Positions 24,580 through 31,492 of a stretch of DNA of 58,189 bases are shown here, one piece after another. Every line of letters starts with the position of its first letter. The stretch's first letter is position 1. The translations under genes were made by a program, and so were the position numbers. Origin of the DNA: Bacillota bacterium (lineage in GTDB: Bacteria; Bacillota; Sulfobacillia; JAIMAT01). The DNA lies in assembly GCA_029960955.1 (NCBI GenBank), contig JASBVS010000017.1, positions 1-58,189 of the forward strand, given 5' to 3'. The notes under the pieces were generated by a model, which saw only the letters and a list, made by a program, of their open reading frames with translations, made no database searches and was not told the DNA's origin.

Positions 24580-26276
24580 CGCCGCTCCGCCTCCGGCCCC
24601 TCCGGCCCGGGCTCCCCGTCCAGAAGAAGGTCGCGCAGGACCGGGAGCGCGGGGGCCCCGTGGGCGAGGAAGGCGTCGTGGAAGGCGCGCAGGTCGAACG
24701 GCTCGCGGCGCGCTTCCTGCCGGCGGCGCCAGGCGTCGCGCAGGTCGAGGATCTCCAGCTTGCCCAGCGTGTACGCCAGGTACATGGCGTCGGTGGTACC
24801 GCGCAACGCCTCGCGCCGGGCCGCCACCGGCTCCATGTGGCACTCGCGCCGGAAGAGGTCGACCGCCTCCTCGAAGCGCATCCCGCCCGCGTGCATGCCG
24901 ATGGCCACCAGGTAGCGGCCGGCGCGCTCCAGCGCCTCCATCGCCTGGCTGAGGCGGAGGCGGGGGTCGCCGTCGCCCAGCCCCTCGTCCAGCATCATCT
25001 CCTCCGTGTAGTGGGCCCAGCCCTCGGTGAAGGTGGTGGCGCTGAAGACCTTCCGGACGCGGCTGGAGGAGGCCGGCAGGTGGAGGAACTGGACGTAGTG
25101 GCCCGGGAAGACCTCGTGGACGGCGATGATCTCCGCCGTGTAGCGGTTGAGCGCGCCCAGGTGCTGCTCCTTCTGCTCCGCGTTCCAGCGCGGATCGGGC
25201 AGCGTCACCTGGAAGAAGGCTTCCTTCGACTCTCGCTCGAAGGGGCCGGGCGGATCGATGGAGGCGAGGGTGGTGGCGCGCATGAAGGGCGGCGTCTCCA
25301 CCACCGCCGGGTCGACGGGGCTGGGGATGGTGACGATGCGCCGCTCCTCGCAGAAGCGCCGCAGCCCCGCCAGGAGACCGCGCGTGAAGTCCAGCACCTC
25401 GCCTGCGGCGGGATGCTGCCGCGCCTGTTCGCGCAGCACCTCCACCGGCTCGCGGCCCGGCGCGATCCGGCCGGCCGCCTCGCGGAAGAGCTCCTGCAGC
25501 CGGCGCAGCTCCTCGCGGCCCCGCCGCTCCAGCACGTCGAGCGGCGTCTCCACGCCCTCCTGCCAGCGGAGCTTGGCGCGGAAGAGCCGCTCGCCCAGGG
25601 CGAAGCTCCCGTGCGCGCCAGGAAGGAGCTCCTCCTCGACCCAGGCGGTGTAGCGCCGGAAGGCGTCGACCACGCGCCGGTTGGCCTCCTCGAAGCGCCG
25701 GCGCAGGGCGGCGTCGCCGACGCCCGCGAAGGCGGCGGGCAGCTCCCGCTCGAAGAAGGCGGCGGTACCGGGCAGCTGCTCCAGCGCGATGCGCACGCGG
25801 ATCTCCGGCGGGTTCTCCAGACTGTGCCGCGCCGCCTCGAAGAGCGCCGGCATGCCCTCCTCGCGGCCGACCAGCGCGCGCAGCCGGCTCTCCGGGCTGC
25901 CGAAGCTGCGCCGGGCCAGGCTGAGGACCGACCAGGCCGCCAGCTCCATGGGGAAGGAAGGGTCGCTCGCCCAGGGCCGTTCTTCCTCCAGCAGCAGGCG
26001 CAGGCTCTCCAGCGCCATGCGCAGCGTCCGCCAGTCCGCCAGCTCTTCCGGGTCGAGCGACCCGGTGTCGAGCGCCTCCGCCTCGCCCAGCAGCTCCCGC
26101 GTCTTGCGCGCAGCCCGCTCGGCCGCCGCCTGGTCGAACTCGCCCAGCCGGTCGTCCCGGTCGTGGATGCCCAGGTCGGTCGCCAGCGGCGGCAGCAGGT
26201 CGAGCTGGTGATCGATGACGCGCGCCGCCAGCTCCTCCAGCTTGCGGCGCGCCTCTTCCCTCTCCCGACTGCTCGT
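24576..26276 (-). CDS. DUF885 family protein, probable metallocarboxypeptidase; possible ACG start
   Basis: The product is about 566 residues from the proposed start. DUF885 motifs are clear: IAVHEVFPGHYVQFLHL (variant HExxH, with H-E-x-x-P-G-H) and FTEGWAHYTEEMMLDEG, both expected zinc ligands. Relatives are zinc peptidases or esterases. Homology begins at about EELAARVIDHQLDLLPP. No ATG, GTG or TTG lies in frame near there; AGGAGG at 26290-26285 is 8 bases before an in-frame ACG at 26276. The nearest ordinary start, at 26501, gives 75 low-quality residues and overlaps the upstream coat gene. Confidence 0.8.
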   Translation of the reverse strand, partial: TSSREREEARRKLEELAARVIDHQLDLLPPLATDLGIHDRDDRLGEFDQAAAERAARKTRELLGEAEALDTGSLDPEELADWRTLRMALESLRLLLEEERPWASDPSFPMELAAWSVLSLARRSFGSPESRLRALVGREEGMPALFEAARHSLENPPEIRVRIALEQLPGTAAFFERELPAAFAGVGDAALRRRFEEANRRVVDAFRRYTAWVEEELLPGAHGSFALGERLFRAKLRWQEGVETPLDVLERRGREELRRLQELFREAAGRIAPGREPVEVLREQARQHPAAGEVLDFTRGLLAGLRRFCEERRIVTIPSPVDPAVVETPPFMRATTLASIDPPGPFERESKEAFFQVTLPDPRWNAEQKEQHLGALNRYTAEIIAVHEVFPGHYVQFLHLPASSSRVRKVFSATTFTEGWAHYTEEMMLDEGLGDGDPRLRLSQAMEALERAGRYLVAIGMHAGGMRFEEAVDLFRRECHMEPVAARREALRGTTDAMYLAYTLGKLEILDLRDAWRRRQEARREPFDLRAFHDAFLAHGAPALPVLRDLLLDGEPGPEGPEAERR

Positions 26277-26455
26277 TCCCGAATCCTCCTCTCCGCTCGG
26301 GCGGGCCGGTCTCCGTCCGCCTTGCCGGCCGCCCGGGTAGAGGAGTTCCCGACCGCCTTCCCCTTCCCTCCTCGACCGCCGGAGGAAGGCCGAGGCGGCC
26401 TTCGACGGCCGCCCCGGCCCGCTCGCGCCACCGGCCTCGCGACGGGCGGAGCGGG

Positions 26456-26932
26456 TCAGATCCCCGGGCCGCCCGGGCGGAAGCCGCCCGGATCGGGCCA
26501 CCCGTAACCCGGCCCCGCGGCCGGCGCGGGCTCGCCGGGCCGCAGGTCGGGGCGGTTCCAGGCCGGCCCCGGACCGGGCTGCCCCCAGCCGCCGTCCCCT
26601 CCGGGCCCGGGCCCTGCCGGCATCGTGGCGAAGCGGCCTGCCCGGCTGGCCCAGATGCTGCCCAGGTCGTTGCGCATCCGGTCGACGGCGCTGCGGAACC
26701 AGCTGACCGTCTGGGGGTCGGCGTTCCGCGGGTTGTACCAGTTGCGCCGGTTCATGTAGTTGAAGACGTGTTCCGCCGAGCGGACCGTCTCGTCCGTCGC
26801 CCGCTGGAGTTCGTTCCGCACCCGGCCGGGCATCGCTTCCAGCGTGGCCCGGACCAGCATCTCGGCCATCCGCTTCTCCGTCATGAGGATCTCCGACGCG
26901 ATCTCCTTGTCGCCGATCGGAAGAGCCTGCAT
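26456..26932 (-). CDS. CotF-like spore coat protein
   Basis: The product is about 158 residues. Residues 1-100 are helical and resemble the coat F domain (KEIASEILMTEKRMAEMLVRATLEA, then ATDETVRSAEHVFNYMNRRNWYNP), with the typical Tyr/Asn region. The last 55 residues are a low-complexity Gly/Pro/Asp tail. It is probably a structural protein of the spore coat or forespore-facing layers. The ATG at 26932 is preceded by GGTGAGGTG. It is 26 bases downstream of a second small helical gene, together a coat-type pair. Confidence 0.75.
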   Translation of the reverse strand: MQALPIGDKEIASEILMTEKRMAEMLVRATLEAMPGRVRNELQRATDETVRSAEHVFNYMNRRNWYNPRNADPQTVSWFRSAVDRMRNDLGSIWASRAGRFATMPAGPGPGGDGGWGQPGPGPAWNRPDLRPGEPAPAAGPGYGWPDPGGFRPGGPGI

Positions 26933-26958
26933 CGCCTTCACCTCACCCGGCCCAGGTC

Positions 26959-27150
26959 TCACATCATGGTGGCGACCGCGCCGGCCAGCATGTCCAGGTG
27001 GTGGCGGTGCATGCTGGCCAGGTCGTCGCAGACGCGCTTCAACTCCGTGTCGGTGGCCAGGTCGCTGTAGGCCAGGTACTTCCTGGCCGCCTGCTCCTCG
27101 GCCTTGGCGCACTCTTCCAGCCACCAGCTCTCGGTGTACGTGATCGCCAA
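26959..27150 (-). CDS. small helical protein, probable coat-associated
   Basis: The product is 63 residues, acidic and helical (WWLEECAKAEEQAARKYLAYSDLATDTELKRVCDDLASMHRHHLDML), with two histidines and cysteines spaced like ferritin-like helices. No family is certain. It starts with TTG at 27150, preceded by GGGGGG at 7-base spacing, and lies 26 bases upstream of the CotF-like gene, so both are probably expressed together in sporulation. Between 27151 and 27316 I see no gene. Confidence 0.6.
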   Translation of the reverse strand: MAITYTESWWLEECAKAEEQAARKYLAYSDLATDTELKRVCDDLASMHRHHLDMLAGAVATMM

Positions 27151-27316
27151 GCGGCATCCCCCCGTTCCGGCACGGCGCCCGGCGACTGCCAGCCGTCCGC
27201 CGCCGCTGCCGGATCTCGTGACCGCTTCCAGTCTCCCCGCGGAGCGACCGCCTATGCGCCGCCGCCCGGGGCCGAGAGGAGGGGAAGGTGCCGCGGCGGG
27301 AAGGTGCCGCGGTCCG

Positions 27317-27342
27317 AAAAAAACCCGCGGCTCTGCCGCGGG
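27317..27342 (-). terminator. rho-independent terminator after tRNA-Leu
   Basis: On the minus strand CCCGCGGC pairs with GCCGCGGG (27342-27335 and 27331-27324) around a 3-base loop, followed by seven T residues (27323-27317). This is the best-formed terminator in the window. Confidence 0.88.
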
Positions 27343-27349
27343 TGAAAGC

Positions 27350-27436
27350 TGGTGCCGGGAGGGGGAGTCGAACCCCCACGGGCTTGCGCCCCGACGATTT
27401 TAAGTCGCCCCTGTCTGCCCATTCCAGCATCCCGGC
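27350..27436 (-). tRNA. tRNA-Leu(TAA)
   Basis: The 87-base gene has acceptor GCCGGGA (27436-27430) paired with TCCCGGC, a D arm, an anticodon loop with TAA, a long class II variable arm (GTCGGGGCGCAAGCCCG region), a T arm with GTTCGA and an encoded CCA at 27352-27350. It sits at the point where Bacillus-like gene order ends (B. subtilis continues from yabR to spoIIE). It is followed by a strong terminator. Confidence 0.93.
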
Positions 27437-27453
27437 AGCAGGGTCAAGGTCGC

Positions 27454-27849
27454 TCAGTGGCCGCGCCCGCCCCGCCTACCCTCGGTGCGACGGCGGGCGT
27501 CGCGCTGCCGCTCTTCGCTCTCCTTCATGAACCGGGCCAGCTTCTCCTCGAAGCTCTGGGGTCCGCGACGAGGGCCACGCTGCCGCCCGCCCTTGGGCTT
27601 CGGCTTCCAGCCCTCCTGAGCCTGCCGGATGGAGAGGCCGATACGCTTGGCCACCGGGTCGATGGAGAGCACCTTGACCCGGACGTGGTCCTCCTTCTTG
27701 ACGAAGTCCTCGATGTTCTCCACGTATTCGTCCGAGACTTCCGAGATGTGGACGAGTCCTGTCTCTCCGGTCGGCAATTGGACAAAGGCGCCGAAATTCG
27801 TCACACCGGTTACGACGCCCTCCACCACGCTGCCGACTTCCAACGCCAT
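27454..27849 (-). CDS. yabR: S1 RNA-binding domain protein
   Basis: The product is about 131 residues. Residues 3-75 form an S1 domain (VGSVVEGVVTGVTNFGAFVQLPTGETGLVHISEVSDEYVENIEDFVKKEDHVRVKVLSID). The rest is a basic, Arg/Gly/Lys-rich tail, probably binding RNA. Location after divIC matches yabR in B. subtilis. It probably influences RNA metabolism or translation; the role is not established. It has its own strong promoter at 27886-27914. Confidence 0.9.
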   Translation of the reverse strand: MALEVGSVVEGVVTGVTNFGAFVQLPTGETGLVHISEVSDEYVENIEDFVKKEDHVRVKVLSIDPVAKRIGLSIRQAQEGWKPKPKGGRQRGPRRGPQSFEEKLARFMKESEERQRDARRRTEGRRGGRGH

Positions 27850-27885
27850 GCGCTCGGCTCTCCTCCTCCGGCTCCTTTTGATCCG

Positions 27886-27914
27886 ATTCTAGCTCAGCCC
27901 CGGCAGGGGGTCAA
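27886..27914 (-). promoter_or_regulatory. strong sigma-A promoter of yabR
   Basis: On the minus strand, -35 TTGACC (27914-27909) and -10 TAGAAT (27891-27886) are 17 bases apart. The predicted transcript starts near 27879, about 30 bases before the ATG at 27849. The promoter probably also serves tRNA-Leu. Confidence 0.75.
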
Positions 27915-27935
27915 AACGGGCCGGCGTCGCAGGCG

Positions 27936-28454
27936 TCAGCGGGAGAGAAGCGCCCCCAGGGCGGCACCGAGCGAGGAAGCCGAGCCCGGCACCGCGGGAG
28001 CCGCGCTCGACCCGGTCTCCGGGCGGCCTCCCGGGCCGGACTGCCCGTCCCCCACCCTGTAGACGGTCTCGCCGGGACGGACCAGGCCGAACTCGCTGCG
28101 CGCCATCTGCTCCACGTAGGCGAGGCTCTCGCGTCGCGCCGCCTGCTGCGCCAGGGCCTGGTTGGCGGCCTCCTGCTCCGAGACCAGCTGCCGGGCGGCG
28201 GCCAGCTGCCGCTGCACCTCGACCAGGTGGAGGCCAGCCAGGCCGAGGTGGACGAGGAGGGCGCCGCCCAGCACGACGGAGAGAAGCTGCCCCGGGCGCG
28301 CCAGGCGAAGCCTGGGCCGCCGTTCGGGCAGGCGCGAGGGCTCGGGCGCCACCGTCACCCCGGTGGCGGGCTCCCGCACGCCCTCCGCGGGCCAGCCCTC
28401 TGCCTCCGGCCAGGTTTCGAGCAGCGCGTCTGCGCCTTTGCTCGCGGCGTTCAT
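27936..28454 (-). CDS. divIC: septum formation initiator, DivIC/FtsL type
   Basis: The product is about 172 residues: a 55-residue cytoplasmic N-terminal part, one transmembrane segment (about 56-75), and an extracytoplasmic coiled coil (LVEVQRQLAAARQLVSEQEAANQALAQQAA) ending in the septum-initiator pattern VEQMARSEFGLVRPGETVYRV. It scaffolds FtsL/FtsB-like complexes in the divisome. The ATG overlaps the stop of the small HTH gene (ATGA). Position between yabQ and yabR matches B. subtilis. The C-terminal tail of about 35 residues is Gly/Ser/Ala-rich. Confidence 0.88.
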   Translation of the reverse strand: MNAASKGADALLETWPEAEGWPAEGVREPATGVTVAPEPSRLPERRPRLRLARPGQLLSVVLGGALLVHLGLAGLHLVEVQRQLAAARQLVSEQEAANQALAQQAARRESLAYVEQMARSEFGLVRPGETVYRVGDGQSGPGGRPETGSSAAPAVPGSASSLGAALGALLSR

Positions 28455-28714
28455 CGAGTCTCACCCTCTCCCTGCCCGGCGGAGCCGCCGGCGTCCAGGT
28501 CGTCCGCGGCGCTCAAGCCCAGCGGATCGCCCTCCAGGACGATGACCACCTGATACCCCTTGCTGCGCGCGCGGTTGAGCAGCGTCGAGACGGTGGCGGG
28601 AGCCAGGGAGAGGGCGGCCGCGATCTCGTCGGTCGACCGGCCCATCTCCTTCAGCGCCACCACCTGCCGCTCCCGGAAGCTGAGGCGTTCCACTCCCCGG
28701 ATTTCGACCCGCAC
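28451..28714 (-). CDS. small HTH protein (sigma-70 region 4/LuxR-like) between yabQ and divIC
   Basis: The product is 87 residues. Residues 10-52 form a helix-turn-helix of sigma region 4 or LuxR type: LSFRERQVVALKEMGRSTDEIAAALSLAPATVSTLLNRARSKG. It lacks any sensor or polymerase-binding domain. B. subtilis has no gene at this position. Its stop overlaps the divIC start, so it is translationally coupled to a cell-division gene, and a cluster of phased repeats and a palindrome lies directly upstream (28740-28788). The GTG start at 28714 has no clear ribosome-binding site. Confidence 0.75.
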   Translation of the reverse strand: MRVEIRGVERLSFRERQVVALKEMGRSTDEIAAALSLAPATVSTLLNRARSKGYQVVIVLEGDPLGLSAADDLDAGGSAGQGEGETR

Positions 28715-28739
28715 AGCCCGGCCCCCGCGCCACGTTGTT

Positions 28740-28749
28740 CACAGCTGTG
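28740..28749. promoter_or_regulatory. palindrome, possible operator
   Basis: CACAGCTGTG is a perfect 10-base palindrome lying 26 bases upstream of the small HTH gene. It is a candidate operator. Confidence 0.4.
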
Positions 28750-28758
28750 GAGAAGACT

Positions 28759-28788
28759 GTGTACAAATCCAGTACAAATTGTGTACAC
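28759..28788. repeat. GTACA repeats with 11-base period
   Basis: GTACA starts at 28761, 28772 and 28783, exactly 11 bases apart, on one face of the helix. The first two are GTACAAAT; the third lies within the palindrome GTGTACAC (28781-28788). The segment is AT-rich in a GC-rich intergenic region between the small HTH gene and yabQ. It looks like a cooperative protein-binding site. From 28789 to 28934 I see no gene. Confidence 0.6.
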
Positions 28789-28934
28789 GCAGGGGATGTT
28801 TCGCGGACAGGCCCCGGATCCCTGCCTCCCGGCGAGATCTCCTTCCTCGGGAGGGACGGGTCCTCTCTCTTCCGGCCTTGCGCCGGGAAGGCGGACGGGC
28901 AGATGCGTCCGGGCGCGGGAGGGGCCGGCCCCGC

Positions 28935-29462
28935 TCAGCGGCGCCGCCGGCGGCTCCCGCGCAGCCGGCGGCGCAGGCGGAGGCCGAGACGCCGCCAGCG
29001 GCGGGAGGGCCGGGGGAGGCGGCGGAGCAGGCGGCGCCCGGCGCGGCAGGCCGAACCGCCCAACCTCCTCCGCAGCGGACCGACCCAGCGGTGCGCGAGC
29101 CGGCCAAGGAAGCCCTGCAGAGCCTGGACCGCCGCGCGGCGCACCGCCACCAGCGCGCCGTAGACGACCGGGCTGGCCAGCCCGAAGTAGAGGGCGAGGC
29201 CGGCGGCGGCGCCCAGCAGGGGGTAGAGGCGGAACTCGAGCCAGTTGCCGAGGATCATGGCGACCGCCAGAAGGAGGGCGGCCAGCAGCCAGAAGAGGAG
29301 GTCGAGCAGGTCGGCGGCCCACCCCCGCCGCCGTCCAGGGTGCAGCGTCGCCCGGAAGAGGTCGTAGAGCAAGCCGACCGCGTCACCCGCCAGGATGCTC
29401 AGGAGGAAGACGTAGACCTGCCCGCCCAGCAGGTCCGTCGATCCGGAAGGCGAAGGCGGCAC
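28935..29462 (-). CDS. yabQ: spore cortex biosynthesis protein YabQ
   Basis: The product is about 175 residues with four to five hydrophobic segments: GGQVYVFLLSILAGDAVGLLYDLFRATL, DLLFWLLAALLLAVAMILG, LYPLLGAAAGLALYFGLASPVVYGAL, then an Arg-rich tail. This is the YabQ pattern; B. subtilis YabQ is a mother-cell membrane protein needed for cortex formation. The GTG start at 29462 is 7 bases after the yabP stop. The neighbour yabP confirms the call. The tail of about 55 residues is unusually arginine-rich. Confidence 0.87.
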   Translation of the reverse strand: MPPSPSGSTDLLGGQVYVFLLSILAGDAVGLLYDLFRATLHPGRRRGWAADLLDLLFWLLAALLLAVAMILGNWLEFRLYPLLGAAAGLALYFGLASPVVYGALVAVRRAAVQALQGFLGRLAHRWVGPLRRRLGGSACRAGRRLLRRLPRPSRRWRRLGLRLRRRLRGSRRRRR

Positions 29463-29469
29463 GGTCGTC

Positions 29470-29751
29470 TCAGCGCGTCATGCGCGCCAGCAGGCCCCGC
29501 CCGCGGTGCCGGAGGGCCCGGGACTCGCGGTACTCCAGGGCGACGATCTCGCCTTCGATGGCGAACTCGCTGGCGTCGAGGTCGAGCTGGCGGATGTGCA
29601 GGTTGCTCCCGCGGATGGACAGAAGGCCGAGCGGAGTGGCGAGAAGCGCCTGGTTCTCGTCGAAGTTCTCCACGTTCTCGACCCCGACGACGCGCAGGCT
29701 GCTCCGGTCGACGAGGTGCAGCTCGTGCCGGCCCTGCTCCGTCTTCTCCAT
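29470..29751 (-). CDS. yabP: sporulation protein YabP
   Basis: The product is 93 residues and matches YabP/YqfC: HELHLVDRSSLRVVGVENVENFDENQALLATPLGLLSIRGSNLHIRQLDLDASEFAIEGEIVALEY. It is a sporulation protein expressed in the mother cell in B. subtilis. It precedes yabQ. A perfect 8-base inverted repeat (29761-29768 and 29797-29804) lies just upstream of the start and may be the terminator of rqcP or part of the promoter region. I could not identify a convincing sigma-E promoter. Confidence 0.9.
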   Translation of the reverse strand: MEKTEQGRHELHLVDRSSLRVVGVENVENFDENQALLATPLGLLSIRGSNLHIRQLDLDASEFAIEGEIVALEYRESRALRHRGRGLLARMTR

Positions 29752-29817
29752 GCCCGCACCCCCGTCCGGGCGTTCGTCGTTGCATCCTATGTCGCGCGGA
29801 CGGGCGAGATCACGCCT

Positions 29818-30087
29818 TCACCCCGAAGGCGGGGGCGGAGCGGTCGTCCGTTCGTCTTCCAGCCGGTAGGGCGGCTCCCCGCGGCCGGCGCGGGGCTCGC
29901 CTTCGAGGACGGTCACCTCCACGAGGCGACTCCCCAGGAGGAGGCGGAGCCGGTCGCCGGTCTTCACCTCGCTGGCGGGCTTGGCGGGGCGGTCGTTCAG
30001 CCAGACCCGCCCGGCCTGGCAGAGCTGGCTGGCCACCGTCCGGCGTTTGACCAGCCGGCTCTCCTTCAGCCACTTGTCCAGGCGCAA
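29818..30087 (-). CDS. rqcP: S4 RNA-binding protein RqcP (YabO/Hsp15 family)
   Basis: The product is about 89 residues with an S4 domain from the start: LRLDKWLKESRLVKRRTVASQLCQAGRVWLNDRPAKPASEVKTGDRLRLLLG. RqcP helps RqcH add alanine tails to stalled nascent chains on the 50S subunit. The TTG at 30087 gives the usual N-terminus (MRLDKWL) and is preceded by GGGGGTGG; a GTG at 30096 is the alternative. Position between hup and yabP matches yabO in B. subtilis. Confidence 0.9.
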   Translation of the reverse strand: MRLDKWLKESRLVKRRTVASQLCQAGRVWLNDRPAKPASEVKTGDRLRLLLGSRLVEVTVLEGEPRAGRGEPPYRLEDERTTAPPPPSG

Positions 30088-30111
30088 CCCGCCCACCCCC
30101 GCTCGCAGGCA

Positions 30112-30137
30112 ACGGGCGGGCCCTGGAGCCCGCCCGT
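30112..30137 (-). terminator. hairpin after hup
   Basis: A perfect 10-base stem (30112-30121 with 30128-30137) encloses a 6-base loop between the hup stop and rqcP. No T-run follows; it may attenuate or stabilise hup mRNA. Confidence 0.45.
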
Positions 30138-30167
30138 GATCGCGTCGATCCTCTCGGTCCCGGCGCC

Positions 30168-30446
30168 TCAGCGCTTGGTGACCATCTCGCGGAGCGTCTT
30201 GCCGGCCTTGAAGGTGGGCACCGCGTTGCCGGGGATCTGGATGGTCTCGCCGGTACGCGGGTTGCGGCCCACGCGCGACTTGCGCTGGCGAACCTCGAAG
30301 GTGCCGAAACCGACCAGCGAGACGCGCTCGCCGCCAGCCAGCGCTTCCTGGATCCCGTCGATGACGGCGTTGATCACACGCTCGGAATCCTTCTTCGTCA
30401 GGCCGGTCTTGTCGGCGACGGCAGCCACCAGATCGTTCTTGTTCAA
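30168..30446 (-). CDS. hup: DNA-binding protein HU
   Basis: The product is 92 residues and matches HU along its whole length: NKNDLVAAVADKTGLTKKDSERVINAVID, the dimer core, and the arm GRNPRTGETIQIPGNAVPTFKAGKTLREMV with the intercalating proline. It bends and packages DNA. TTG at 30446 gives the standard length and follows GGGGGAG with 10-base spacing; an ATG at 30503 would add 19 atypical residues. Position between mazG and rqcP matches the B. subtilis block order apart from hup itself. Confidence 0.93.
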   Translation of the reverse strand: MNKNDLVAAVADKTGLTKKDSERVINAVIDGIQEALAGGERVSLVGFGTFEVRQRKSRVGRNPRTGETIQIPGNAVPTFKAGKTLREMVTKR

Positions 30447-30519
30447 GGTCGATTCGCTCCCCCGTGAGAGTTTTCGGAGGCGGTATTCGCGCCCGTTTCC
30501 CACATTCCTCCCAAATCCG

Positions 30520-31344
30520 TCAGTCGCTTGCCTTGGGATCGCTCCTCTCCGCTTCCACCGGGCCCGGTGCAGCCGTCGACTTCGCCTGTTGCCAGAGTCT
30601 GTCCAGCTCCGCGGCGTCGAAATTCGTCAGCGAACCCTGCGACAGCCTCTCCATGGCTTGAAACCGTCGGACGAACTTGCGGTTGGCTTGCGCCAGGGCC
30701 AGCTCCGCGTCCACCCCGTACCATCGGCAGAGATTGACCGCTGTGAAGAGGAAGTCGCCGGCCTCCTCCTCGCGCGCCAGCGGATCCCGGGCCTGCCGAA
30801 GCTCCTCGGCTTCCTCGCTCAGCTTCTTCCAGACGCCGTCGACGCTCTCCCAGTCGAAGCCGGCGGCGGCCGCGCGCTCGCCGATCTCCTGGGCGGCGGC
30901 CAGGGCGGGTTGCTCGAACGGGGGCCGCCCCAGCGCGGAGGGGCGGCCGGTCGCGGGACCCCCGGCCTTGATCTGCTCCCAGCCCCGCTCCACCTCCCGG
31001 GCCGTGCGCAGCTCCAGGCCGGCGAAGACGTGGGGGTGGCGCCGGACCAGCTTGCGCGTGAAGTGCCGGAGGAGGTCGGTCAGGGTGAACTCGCCCGCTT
31101 CCTCGGCGATGACGGCGTGGAGGAGGACCTGGAGGAGGAGGTCGGCCAGCTCGTCCTCGATGGCGGCCGGGTCGCCCCCGTCGACTGCGGCGGCCAGCTC
31201 GTACGCCTCCTCGACGGCGTAGCGGCGGAGGGAACGATGGTCCTGCTCGCGGTCCCAGGGACAGCCGCCCGGCTCGCGCAGGCGCCGCACGGTGCGCACC
31301 GCCTCGAGGAAGGCGTCGCCGACCCCTTCCTGGTTCGCCTGCAA
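30520..31344 (-). CDS. mazG: nucleoside triphosphate pyrophosphohydrolase MazG
   Basis: The product is about 274 residues with two tandem MazG domains. Domain 1 carries GGCPWDREQDHRSLRRYAVEEAYELAAAV and EDELADLLLQVLLHA (metal-binding Glu/Asp); domain 2 carries EEAEELRQ and EEEAGDFLFTAVNL. It hydrolyses (d)NTPs to monophosphate and pyrophosphate, cleaning the nucleotide pool. TTG at 31344 is preferred, with GGAGGGG 7 bases upstream; the frame is open to a GTG at 31401 lacking a ribosome site. B. subtilis YabN also has an N-terminal methyltransferase domain, which is absent here. Confidence 0.9.
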   Translation of the reverse strand: MQANQEGVGDAFLEAVRTVRRLREPGGCPWDREQDHRSLRRYAVEEAYELAAAVDGGDPAAIEDELADLLLQVLLHAVIAEEAGEFTLTDLLRHFTRKLVRRHPHVFAGLELRTAREVERGWEQIKAGGPATGRPSALGRPPFEQPALAAAQEIGERAAAAGFDWESVDGVWKKLSEEAEELRQARDPLAREEEAGDFLFTAVNLCRWYGVDAELALAQANRKFVRRFQAMERLSQGSLTNFDAAELDRLWQQAKSTAAPGPVEAERSDPKASD

Positions 31345-31492
31345 CCGGCTTCCCCTCCCCCTTCGACCTTGGATCCGCTCTGGCGCCTCTTTCGGCCGCA
31401 CGAGGCGGTTCCCTCCCCGCCCGCCGCGGAGCGGGCCGAAGAGACCGGAGCCGGGACGTTCCTCGCCCCGGCCCCGTCTCCTCCCGTGCCGC

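Noticed and set aside
28730-28760. DnaA box or replication origin
   Set aside because: The Cs and As near CACAGCTGTGGAG only partly resemble TTATCCACA and no cluster of boxes is present.
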